Assembly: GCA_003184365.1 (NCBI GenBank)
Contig: NKYR01000156.1
Location: forward strand, 5,096 to 69,095
DNA: 64,000 nt
Source: Evernia prunastri
Taxonomy: Eukaryota > Ascomycota > Lecanoromycetes > Lecanorales > Parmeliaceae
Direction of reading: 5' to 3'
Shown: in pieces, positions 22,074 through 31,558 of the stretch
Position numbering within the stretch: position 1 is the first letter of the stretch
Layout of the letters: each line of letters starts with the position of its first letter
The notes under the pieces: generated by a model
Told to the model about the DNA's origin: nothing
Seen by the model: only the letters and a program-made list of their open reading frames with translations
Database searches by the model: none
Translations under genes and position numbers: made by a program

Positions 22074-23108
22074 ATGTCTTCTTCGGAGAAACAACCCACA
22101 AACCTCTTTCCCGACCTTCCACCCTACACGCCACCTCAGCACGGCCTTCTCTCCCACTTGCCCTCTTCTTGGGTCCCGTATGGAGAGCTCGTACGTCTGT
22201 CCCGACCTATCGGCATCGTTATAATATACTGCCCCTACCTCTTCGGCACGATCTTCGCGGCCGCCGTCTCCAATCCCCCTCCATCAGCGAATGCACTCCT
22301 CAAGACGGATCTTATCCTTCTCATTGCCACAGTCTTGTTGAGAGGAGGCGCGGTTGCATTCAACGACCTCGCTGACCGTGACCTTGACGGGAAAATAGCT
22401 CGAACCAGACATAGACCACTGGCGAGAAAAGCCATATCCCCAAGCAGTGGTTACATCTTTGTCGCTGTTCAAGCCGCCATTTGGCTTGCTATTTTGGCAC
22501 AACTGTCGCAGAAATGCGTGGAATACGCAATACCCTTGCTCGTGCTCGTGGGACTCTATACGTACTCGAAAAGAGTCACTGATTTCACGCCCGTCCCGCT
22601 TGGCTTCACTATGGCGTGGGGCGTGCTTATCGGCTGTGTCGCTATGGGCGTCGATCCTACCCTTTTATTGCTTAAGGGTGAGACAGCGAAAGTGGCTGCA
22701 TTGTGCTGCTTCTATCTATCAAGTGCGATCTGGACCAATATCTATGAGACGATCTACGCGCACCAGGATATCCAGGATGACGAGAAACAGGGCGTGAAAT
22801 CTATGGCTATCCGGTTGAAGGGCAAAGCCAAGTCTGTCATGTACTTGCTTGCGATGCTGCAAGTATCCTTGCTTGCGTGTACCGGGTGGCTTATTGGGGC
22901 TGGGGCACTATACTTCGCTGGTTCTTGTTTCGGTGTAGCCGCCTCTTTGGGAACAATGATCTGGAAGGTCGATTTGAGGCAGCCCAGCGAGTGTTGGTGG
23001 TGGTTTTCCAATGGAACGTGGTTTGTGGGCGGGAGCATCGTGTTCGGGTTCTCGAGCCAGGTCTGGGGGAATCAACTGCTGCAAAGTCTCCTGGGTGGCA
23101 CAGCTTGA
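22074..23108 (+). CDS. UbiA-family aromatic prenyltransferase
   Basis: An intronless gene of 344 residues from the ATG at 22074 (AACATGTCTTCT). The frame also has an ATG at 21984 that would add a 30-residue Arg/Thr-rich leader, possibly organelle targeting. UbiA enzymes are integral membrane proteins that transfer an isoprenoid from its diphosphate to an aromatic acceptor, using Mg2+ held by two Asp-rich motifs. Both are present: NDLADRDLD at residues 97-105 and D-x2-D-D-E-K from residue 232 (YAHQDIQDDEKQG). Hydrophobic segments fit about eight to nine helices. Length matches fungal meroterpenoid and 4-hydroxybenzoate-type prenyltransferases. It could instead be the COQ2 housekeeping enzyme. 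The linked P450, monooxygenase and methyltransferase favour secondary metabolism. It converges with the monooxygenase gene, 100 bp apart. Confidence 0.9.
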   Translation: MSSSEKQPTNLFPDLPPYTPPQHGLLSHLPSSWVPYGELVRLSRPIGIVIIYCPYLFGTIFAAAVSNPPPSANALLKTDLILLIATVLLRGGAVAFNDLADRDLDGKIARTRHRPLARKAISPSSGYIFVAVQAAIWLAILAQLSQKCVEYAIPLLVLVGLYTYSKRVTDFTPVPLGFTMAWGVLIGCVAMGVDPTLLLLKGETAKVAALCCFYLSSAIWTNIYETIYAHQDIQDDEKQGVKSMAIRLKGKAKSVMYLLAMLQVSLLACTGWLIGAGALYFAGSCFGVAASLGTMIWKVDLRQPSECWWWFSNGTWFVGGSIVFGFSSQVWGNQLLQSLLGGTA

Positions 23109-23208
23109 TGATTGACGAGCACATGAATGAGTTGCACACATTCGAAGACGGTTTTAGAACTTTGACGGTCGTGTAGGCTTTGCTGGGTTTGAACAGATAT
23201 TAATCGAG

Positions 23209-24616
23209 CTATGTATGATCCTTTGTTTGCCACAACCCACTAGTCAAAGGCCATTCGCCTCTCTTGTATACGTTCCAAGCTTTTTCCGCCTCTTCAGCTG
23301 CATCATACCCGAATAGCCAGCCAGAAAAGACGGGGTCGGCAAGGGGGTTCGGATATCCATCGAATGGCTTATGCTCTGAGAGCTGGCGGTCGCGTTCCCG
23401 TTGCAACGGACCGTCTACCATGCCATTGGTCTCTCTCATAGCCAAGCTTCGATGTTTCACTTGCATAGCGCGAGTCATACGATGTCGCTCGAAGATAGAC
23501 AAGATGTCAGGCATTTGAGATTTGAGCTCTAGATGCGACAGTAGTCCTGAGAGAAATGCCGAGTCCTCTAGTGCTTGCGCTGCACCCTGTGCTAGGTACG
23601 GAAGCATCGCATGCGCAGAATCTCCGAGCAGAGTGAACTTGCCTTCCGGGTGAGTCCAGAAAGGCAGATCGTTGCACTCAACCAGGATCCATTTGCTGGC
23701 TTCTTGGGCGACATCCAGTAGCTTCTTGAACTTGTAGTCCCACTGCTTGACAGAGCCCCTGATCTGATCCATTTCTGCTGGCTGAGGTCCAAATGTGGCC
23801 TCAGCGCCGGCAAAATCGGGTCGGATGAGAACGAGGTTGAGCAGGCCATCCCCCAGCAAGTACGCAAGAGCATGCGCATCTGGACCAAGCCAGAGATGAA
23901 CAGCCGGAGGATCTCCCAACTCAATCAACTCTGGGTGTTCCTGCAATTTCTCCACCGGTATAACAGTCCTGAAGACAATATCGCCACTGGGATGAGGCGG
24001 GTCAGGTCTTCCAAGCAGAGCATCTCGGCAAAAAGATCTTTCACCGTCGGCACCAATGATCAAATCAGCCTCCAGGGTCTTTCCATCGTCCAAAAGGATT
24101 GATGGCTTGGTGAAGTCGATGCTCCCAACGACCGAGCCTAACTGTATCATGACTCCCAGCTCTTTTGCTTCCTTGGCCAGCACCTTAAGATATTGGGCCC
24201 TGTGTATGACCAGATATGGCGCGTCATAGGTCTGCTGCATCGCTGGATCGAGGGTCTGCTTTGACAACACGTGGCCATCCTTGTAGGAGTGTATAGCGAT
24301 ATCATGAGGCTGCGCGGCGCGTGAGACGACGTCTTCCAAAATGCCCCATTTCTTGAGGATCCTTGATGAGTTTGGCGGCACCTGTATGCCAGCACCAATC
24401 TGGTGCACTGAGCATGAGCGTTTGGACTTGGTAGAGGGGGAACGACACCCACATGCATACCTCTCGTAGTTCCGGCATCCGTTCTAGCACGCTTACGTCG
24501 TGACCAGCTTTCCTGATGCCAATGGCTGCAGCCAGCCCACCTAGACCGGCTCCCACCACGATGACTCTGCAGCGTGGTCTGCTGTTTATTTCCTCAGTCT
24601 CTTTCACTTCTGTCAT
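23209..24616 (-). CDS. FAD-dependent monooxygenase, salicylate-hydroxylase type (2 exons)
   Basis: Exons 24616-24461 and 24399-23209 (61-nt intron) give 448 residues. The frame is open from a GTG at 24640; the ATG at 24616 is used. The protein has the three marks of class A flavin monooxygenases: GAGLGG at residues 22-27 for FAD, the DG motif (GADGERS, Asp170) and the GD motif (GDSAHAMLPY, 311-312), followed by the QGA-x-ALED segment typical of salicylate hydroxylases. Such enzymes use NAD(P)H and O2 to hydroxylate phenols, sometimes with loss of a carboxylate, or to epoxidise a prenyl chain in meroterpenoid pathways. The intron acceptor was chosen at CACCAG|ATT because it restores the ELRE-IGAGIQ consensus. 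It lies between the prenyltransferase and the O-methyltransferase, which suits decarboxylative hydroxylation of a prenylated acid. Confidence 0.9.
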
Positions 24617-25471
24617 CGTTGCTTTATCGTCGCTGGCCACAGGTCTACACGCTCGTGCTGGCAGCTCTCCGCCCTTCCAGGAATGTCTTACGCTGTGGCC
24701 ATGGATATGTGCCTAGATTGAAAAGGTCCTAGAGCCGGACCGACGCTAAGATTTTGAAAGGACCAGGAATATCCGGGCCATTTGCCATATCTTGGTCAGA
24801 GGCTCAGAGCAGTCACGGAAAGAGCAAGCCCAGAGACTCGCGGGGAGCACAGCCTTCTCGGTCATGATACTTGATTTGGGAAAGGCAAGGGACGGCACAG
24901 CCGATCGTATGCAGGCGGTGATGGGGGATACATAGAGTGGCATAGTGGCATAGACTGGGCTTCGGTAGTTGTGTACTTGTGCTCGGTGAAAGTGATAGCC
25001 ATCAAGTTGATTCGATGGGCAACTGCCAACTTCCAATCGTGCCGTCCACCGGTTAGCTCCGGCACTAAAGATTACTCAGCGAGCTACGACTAAGGTAAGT
25101 TCCGCGAAACGACTCCCCAAGCTTCATGCAGGTGATATTTTAGCATTTTAGTTTACGAAAAATACAGGGGTAATGAAGGGGCAGATATGGTAGCATCAAA
25201 CTTCCAATGAGCCTCAGTATCACATCACGTTGACGGTCCACAACCATTAGCCAAGCTTGTCTCATCACTTCGAGTCTGTTTCGCATCAAAGAGCGCAAGA
25301 AAAGGGCATCCACGATCGATCTGATCAGGATCGCGATGATGGATAAATTACTACTGATCAAGATCCTGCTACGGTTCGTCAAGGAACCCGAGCTACGCCC
25401 TTCAAAGCCATTTCCCTCTGACCTTTTTCCGGTGCGCGAAGTCAGCCAAAGCAAGCCATTGTATGGCATGC
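24617..25471. other. Intergenic between monooxygenase and methyltransferase
   Basis: The frames at 24746-25475 have no recognisable domain. The stretch contains the promoter of the minus-strand monooxygenase and the 3' flank of the methyltransferase gene. Nothing else is seen. Confidence 0.45.
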
Positions 25472-26903
25472 TCATTTTGGCACAGCCACGATGATGCTAT
25501 CGCGAAGCTCCGGAGTGTAAGTGTAGATGTGTTTGACTTTCAGCCCCGCGGCATCCAGCATAGAGTACCATTGCTTCTCAGTCCTCTCCATAGCTGCCAG
25601 GCCTGCCATCATTGCTAGATCGAGCTGTGTTGCACGCCAATGTGCCCCTTGGTTCGGGAGAACCATGTCATCGATGAGGATCACAGAATCTTTGTCCATA
25701 ACCTTTATGATTTGTTCCAGGATGATGATGCATTTGTTGTCAGGCCAATCGTGCATGATGTTACGTAGATAGTACGATCGAGCGCCTGGACTTGGGTTAG
25801 ATGGTCGAAGGACAATCCCAAGGGTTTGGAGTTGACAGAGACATACCTTTGATAGGCTGCTCCGTCATGAAGTCATGCACAGTGTGCTCTACACCTTCGC
25901 ATGGGATAGCTTGAGCAATTGCGGGAGGGAGGTCTTGGTTGATGACCCGGCCAGGCGCGTGAGGAAGCTTCTGTTTGAGTGCAAGGCACATATGGCCAAT
26001 GCCGCCGCCAACGTCAACGAAGAGTGGGATTTCGGGCTTCAATCCGTGGCAAAGCTCCTTCTCGAAAGGATAAACATCGAGAAACATCTTTTGCCCCTCA
26101 CGATTGGCCATCATCCACTGGAGAAAATTGTCGAAGCGAGATGGCACGGCGAGAGCCCAATCAAAGGGCATTTGGTCTGTTCGGTGGCCTTTTTGGAAAG
26201 GACTGTGGGCCCCATCGGACGGATTATGGTATTTTGTCTCAGCAAGGAACTCTGGTAAGGCCTGCCAACATGGCAAGATGTTGTCGTGACTGGCAGAAGA
26301 TATTTGTCAGAGAGCCTGATCAGGGTGCCTTAGGATGATATCTTACTTGTGGTATATGCCTGCTTTAAGTCCTGGCACGCTAAGAGTTTTCGTAATGTTA
26401 GTGGCAGTCCATTCGTCTTCGCCAACTTCCTCTATCATGCCGACGCTAGCTAAGTATCGCAAGATACGTCCTTTGACAATAAATTAGCACTGTGAACGAC
26501 TTTTTGTGAACAAGCATTTAGACCGGTCACATACCGAGAAGAACTTGGTCTGCATTGGTGGTCTCTGCAAGCCGCGTTGTGCTGAAGGCCGAACCCTCTT
26601 TCTGGCTCAGGGTTTCGAAGAGTTTGAGATCACTGGCAATCCTGGCAGCGGTGGTTTGAAGTGACTGTATGGGTAATGGCAGTCAGCTCCAAGCCATGAG
26701 TAAGGTATTCGACTGTGGGAGCATACAATGTATGCAATGCGCTGGATTGAATCTCCCGGTGACTCGAGAGTAAATGCGAGATTTCGTGCCGCCTCGAACA
26801 GGCTCTTGCGGTTTTCTTCATCCTGAACGTCCGATGACTTGAGGCCTCGCATTTGCTTCACGAGGCCGGCGATGTCCACAGCATCGGAAGTGGTGGAGCC
26901 CAT
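25472..26903 (-). CDS. S-adenosylmethionine O-methyltransferase (5 exons)
   Basis: Exons 26903-26727, 26664-26535, 26470-26347, 26289-25847 and 25785-25472 splice in frame to give 395 residues. It belongs to the plant-COMT-like O-methyltransferase family common in fungal clusters (fumigatin/sterigmatocystin type). The N-terminal helical dimerisation part includes ARIASDLKLFETL. The SAM-binding motif is DVGGGIGHM (GGGIG at 238-242). The acceptor-site motif RNIMHDWPD carries the catalytic His303, with a conserved LIDDMVLP strand after it. The likely reaction is methylation of a phenolic hydroxyl, here probably one made by the adjacent flavin monooxygenase. All introns have GT-AG ends. The gene is transcribed in the same direction as the monooxygenase, about 860 bp upstream of it. 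Confidence 0.9.
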
Positions 26904-28342
26904 CTTGTTTTCGATTTCTTGACGGTAAATGGAGGTAGAGGCAAGGGAGGAGTGGTATGGCGAATGAAGAGGTAGAAGGGTGGGGAACAGCGTGTAAGGT
27001 GTCTAGACAGGAAGTAATACAGTGAGGTGGTCTGAGCTGGAGCCTGTAGGGCTGAGCCAAGTGTCTGGGAGGCGTGGGAGAAGCATGGACGACGGGCACT
27101 CGCACATGCAGTCAAGATACCTACCTGCCGTAACATGGTGGTTTTTCCGTGTACATATTGGTGGCATGTGGCATGTGGCATGTGGCATGTGGCATGTGCT
27201 TACATTCGAAACATAAAGGATTGAGTTGCGGCCAAGTCTTCTCGGTGTACTTCAATGCCACGGCATTACTGAGGTAACCTGAGAGTACGTCGTACGAGCA
27301 CTGATTGCTACTTAAGAAGGCGGCAGCGGGCCTCATGCCCTTATTGCCCGCCCTCAGCGCCAAATGTCGATCCGATGGCAGTGGCACTCTTGTCTACTTG
27401 TCTCGTGTAATGTACGTACACACCTTCACTTCAACTTGCCTGGTACCTACCTAGCTTGATTCTACCTACCTATATGTTTCTGCTTTTCGCTCAAGTAAAA
27501 GTATCAAAATATTCCATTACTTAGTAAAGAGGCGGGGTAAGCTGACAGCTAAAAGAGTGTGAGCGTCAAGTCATCTTATTCGCGAGATTATTAGTAATCA
27601 ATTAGATGATCCTGGATTTTACTCTATGTATGCTCGGTATGTTGTAGGCGCCCACAACTTACTTTAGATTATGCAGTGCAGGTGCCATCCTTGCATCCTT
27701 GAATCCTTCCGACCTTCCTAGAAGCTCCCTAGACACCTTTCTCTATCTTTAAGACCTTGCAAGGTACCTCTACCTAAAGTCTAGTCACCACCACCATACA
27801 CAAAAACTATTGCTTTTTCTAAACTTACTACTTCATGCATGTCAGCATGCCCCACCATCCTGTGCAATCTTGCTTGAATTAAATGGCATTTAGCAAACGC
27901 ATCCTCCCTCCCGCGCCTTTCAATTCGATGCCGGGCTACGCGACAATAAAGCCGACCCAAGTGAGAGAGTGAGAAGGAGCATACCAATATTTGGTTTTTA
28001 CGCCGCAGTCACACCAAGAGTTGTAAGTTGGTTTGTAATTTGTTTATAGAAACCCTGGCATTTGCAAGCGGACATCAGATACCTCTCCAACAGACGCACG
28101 TGCCTGGTGGTGCCGCATGTCATCGTGGCAGAGCAACCTATTAATTGTCACTGAACTATTAAGCAATTAGAGTAAAGTTGTGTGGTAAGGTAATAAAGTA
28201 GCGTTCTTGCTAGGAATGCAGGGCAATAAAGAAAACGTGAAATACCGTCAGCTTCCTTCATGCACCTTTCGGTGACTTCTACTACGTTTTAACTCTCGTT
28301 CAAACATTCTCAACCTCTCACAGTACTATTTCATTCCCCGAG
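26904..28342. other. Intergenic right of the cluster
   Basis: No gene is supported. It holds the promoter of the methyltransferase (minus) and of the 7TM gene (plus), plus a heptamer microsatellite at 27161-27198. Composition becomes moderately AT-rich around 27480-28300. Confidence 0.45.
27161..27198. repeat. Heptanucleotide microsatellite (GTGGCAT)5
   Basis: Five exact tandem copies of GTGGCAT followed by a partial copy. It lies about 260 bp upstream of the methyltransferase start and may vary in copy number between strains. Confidence 0.9.
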
Positions 28343-29787
28343 ATGGAGCCTTTACCGCGTCCCGCCGATGGCGATCGGGACAGGGGCCCGCAGTTACTCG
28401 CCATGTGGTGGACCGAGTTATCCATCTGCATCGTCATGGTCGCCATGCGCTTCTATTCCCGGCATAAGCTCAAGAACTTTGGAACCGACGACTGGTTGAT
28501 GTTGACTGCCTTAGTAAGTAACGAGACCGGTTCTTCGAAAGTCGACCGTGCTAACATGCACCTCTAGATATTATACGTATCTACAACAATAGCCGAAACG
28601 TTCTCCGCTACCAATGGCGGAGGGCGGCACCTCTACTATTTGAAACCGGCGCAGGTCGAATTCGTCACCAAGGTCACCTGGATCGAGAATCCATTAGGCA
28701 TCATGGCTCTAGCCATCGCCAAGATGTCCGTCGCCTTCCTCATCCTACGACTTATAGGGCCGTCGACAAGGTGGCGCAAATGGTCTCTCTACTTGAGCAT
28801 CGGCCTCACCTTCACAATTGGAGCTTTGGCCTGCATCCTCACCTTTGCGCAATGCAACCCACCGCGCGCTCTGTGGGAGCCGACCAAAGTTCCAGAGGCC
28901 AAATGCTGGAAGCCAAGTGTTCAGAGTGATTTCGCCATTTTTACTGGAGGTAGGTCCAGGCTGCGAAGTCATAGACAATGGGAATCGTGGCTGACGGATA
29001 CAAGCCTACTACACCTTCATTGATATGTTCCTCGCCCTGCTTCCCATCACATTTGTCTGGAATCTGAACTTGAAACCTCAACGGAAAGTGGCCTTGAGCA
29101 TGTTGCTTAGCTTGGGTGTATTGTAAGCGGTCCCGCAGAAGCTTCCGGCGACAATCTCGCAAGCTGATATGTCTCTAGCGCCGGCATCTGCTCGGCCGTC
29201 AAAGTGGGCTACCTCCACGAACTCAGTTCCCGAGCCGACTTTACCTGTAAATCCGCCCGGCTCCCACCATAGCGACTTCTTGCTAAAGCATCGTAGGGGC
29301 AACGTACGATCTCGCCGCCTGGACCGGCGCCGAAATCTTTCTCCTCATAGTCTGCGCCTGCATTCCGACCCTGAAACCCATCTACGATCTCTTGCGCGAG
29401 AATGCCGTCTTCAGCTTCTCCTACTTCTCTTCGAAGCGCTACGGCTCGAACCGCAAAATCTACTACGGTTTTGACGGCAAGAACAGCCCCAAAACCCCCT
29501 CTTACCGAGACCCATCCGACCGCGGCTCTCCCGGCCGCGTCAGCATCACGGACAAAATGACCGCCGGCGTGTCGACGAAAGCGACGGGTCAGCCTGACGC
29601 CGGGCTGGACCCGTGGAATAATGGGGACAGGAACGCGCTGATTGGGATGAAGAATATCAACGTGCAGAGGGGGTGGGAAGTGCGCAGTGCGGGAAGGTCA
29701 AACTCCGGGAGCATGTCGACCTCATACCCGACGGAGAGGCCTGCGCAGTTTGAGACGAAGAAGATTCGAGGTGATGATTTTGTCTAG
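28343..29787 (+). CDS. Fungal rhodopsin-domain 7TM membrane protein (5 exons)
   Basis: Exons 28343-28513, 28568-28949, 29005-29122, 29179-29246 and 29297-29787 splice in frame to give 409 residues. The product has seven predicted hydrophobic segments and family marks of fungal rhodopsin-domain proteins: a basic R-x-Y-S-R-H stretch then TDDWLM after helix 1, AIAKMSVAFLILR in the middle, AYYTFIDMFLALLPI, and DFTWATYDLAAWTGAE before the last helix. The C-terminal tail of about 120 residues is polar and Ser/Gly-rich. Function is unknown; members are sometimes called PTH11-like, but that does not prove G-protein coupling. It is the second such gene in the window and is not closely similar to the first. 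Confidence 0.84.
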
Positions 29788-30198
29788 AGTGTTAATGGAC
29801 CATGTACAATAGCTGTTAGATACTTACGCTATACTTTTAGGGATGTCTAGGACACTTTGATCGTAGCGTATTACGGAGGCTATACCCCTCAACTTGGTTC
29901 TGCCAAGATGATCCTCTCATGCATCCCATTCGTAAGTTATGTGCTATGTATCTTCCACTCAGCCGATGACATTAGTTGTTGTGGATAACGACGCAACATG
30001 ACAAATTGTACACAGCCTCCATATAGGGGTTCCAGAGCGATCTCAGCGGTGCAGGCACATCACCTGGAATACATTGAAAGGTTCCCAAAAATCATATCAG
30101 AAAATGAGCTGGTGCTGGCCAAGATTTACCTATCACATTATAGATTTTCTTACCTCAACCCGTCCACCATCCAAAAATTGCCCCCCAATGAGCCTTAA
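29788..30198. other. Short convergent intergenic region
   Basis: The 3' ends of the 7TM gene (plus) and of the dehydrogenase gene (minus) face each other here. No further feature was recognised. Confidence 0.5.
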
Positions 30199-31283
30199 TT
30201 AGACCCTTTGACCGTTAAACGCCATGAATTCTCTGGCCTCTCCTTGCAAGTACTCTTTCATCTTGATCCCGGCATTCAGACCTTCAAGGTCGTCCCGCAG
30301 ATCGAACGTTTCAGCTGCCCCAATGGCTAAAGCCCGACCTATTGCTCGGAGTCAGCATCTGGGTGCCCCTTCATTCCATCATCTCCGCCTTACCGCAGAT
30401 GGAATCGTCCGCTGCACATCTAATAACAGCTTTTGCCACATCATTCGCATCGCCAACAGGAAACCCTTGCTCGCGGCACACGTCTGCCAGGGGTTTCGAC
30501 ATTGGGGTATCCATGACCCAGGGCGCAATCAAATTCATTCGATAGCCCAGGTCCTCCATCTTCGACCTCGTAGAACGGAACAAACCTCTGACAGCCCATT
30601 TGGAAGTGGTATAAGCGGCTTCGTTGAGTTCGAGATAGCCTGCCAACGAGCTCATGACGACAAGACACTTTCGGAGTTCCGGCGTTGCTCCGATTTCGGA
30701 TGAGGGCCGCAGTGCGAAGTAATGCTGGGCCAGCTTACTCGTGTAGTATACACCTTTGGCATTCACGTCAATACTGAGATCAGCGCTTTCTGGTGGGGGA
30801 GGATCTGTGTCCAATGAAGGCGGTTCCTCCCCTTCCGTTACGAATGGCCTGGCTCCTACTCCAGCCGCGGCGACTACAATGTCAATACTCTTACGCTCCG
30901 AAAAGTTGATAGCACTCTTGAAAGCATTGACTTGAGACTGCCATTCTGTCACATTGGTAGATACATAATGGAGCCTGTCCTATCTCAGACAGGCTTGACT
31001 GTTCCAATGGTGACACACGGACTCACTGTAATCCTTTTGTGATTGATGTCGCAACGAACTCTTTGCCTGCACCCTCGTTGATATCGGCAATCGTGACGAA
31101 AGCTCTGCATTCCGTCGGCTCCGCGTGACGGTAACGGTATCTTTGATCGCAGTCTTACCCATTTTCTGCAAAGCTAGTGGCGATCAAAGCTCCCAAACCT
31201 GATGCCCCTCCTGTTACGATGGCAGATTTACCCTTGAGGACAGAGAGGTTCAAATGCTTTGACAGATCAGCGACAGGCGTCAT
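30199..31283 (-). CDS. Short-chain dehydrogenase/reductase (4 exons)
   Basis: Exons 31283-31159, 31104-31027, 30974-30394 and 30338-30199 splice in frame to give 307 residues. It is a classical SDR: the cofactor motif TGGASGLG at residues 24-31, ADINEGAG after the second strand (an Asp there usually favours NAD(H)), the catalytic Ser at 176/177 in VVMSSLAGY, and Tyr189-x3-Lys193 in YTTSKWA. A downstream MDTPM fits the loop over the cofactor. The last exon lies beyond an in-frame stop in the unspliced frame; the 54-nt intron (GTAAGG to AATAG) restores a C-terminus with FMAFNG. The substrate is unknown. It is divergent from the TRP channel gene with about 275 bp between starts, and lies outside the tight P450-to-methyltransferase group, so membership in that pathway is uncertain. 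Confidence 0.88.
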
Positions 31284-31558
31284 GATGGCATTCGAGAGGA
31301 AGATGTGGACGATGGAAGGAGTGGAGAGCGATTACGATTATTGTTGCTGAGGGGTCCTGTAGGGCTAGCTGGTCCCTGGATGCTCTAAAGATATAAGAAT
31401 AAACTTAAGGTAGACACGAGTGCGGTAACTAACCAGAACGAGCCAAGTGCGCTCCGATCGAATTGGCTTGTGGGGGAATTCCTTTTTGCATAACCTCTCT
31501 CTCTCTCCCGCTGTCCCAACACGTCAAATGGCATATCAAGTTCAATTTATCTATTACT

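Noticed and set aside
27161..27198. Short tandem repeats as a CRISPR array
   Set aside because: Seven-base units without spacers form a microsatellite; CRISPR arrays are not expected in fungi.
13665..29787. Calling the two 7TM proteins G-protein-coupled receptors
   Set aside because: Rhodopsin-domain similarity is to a large fungal family of mostly unknown function; nothing in the sequence shows G-protein coupling.
19290..31283. Including the SDR and the second 7TM protein in the biosynthetic cluster
   Set aside because: They lie 1.4-3.3 kb beyond the methyltransferase and belong to very common families; membership is not supported by sequence alone.
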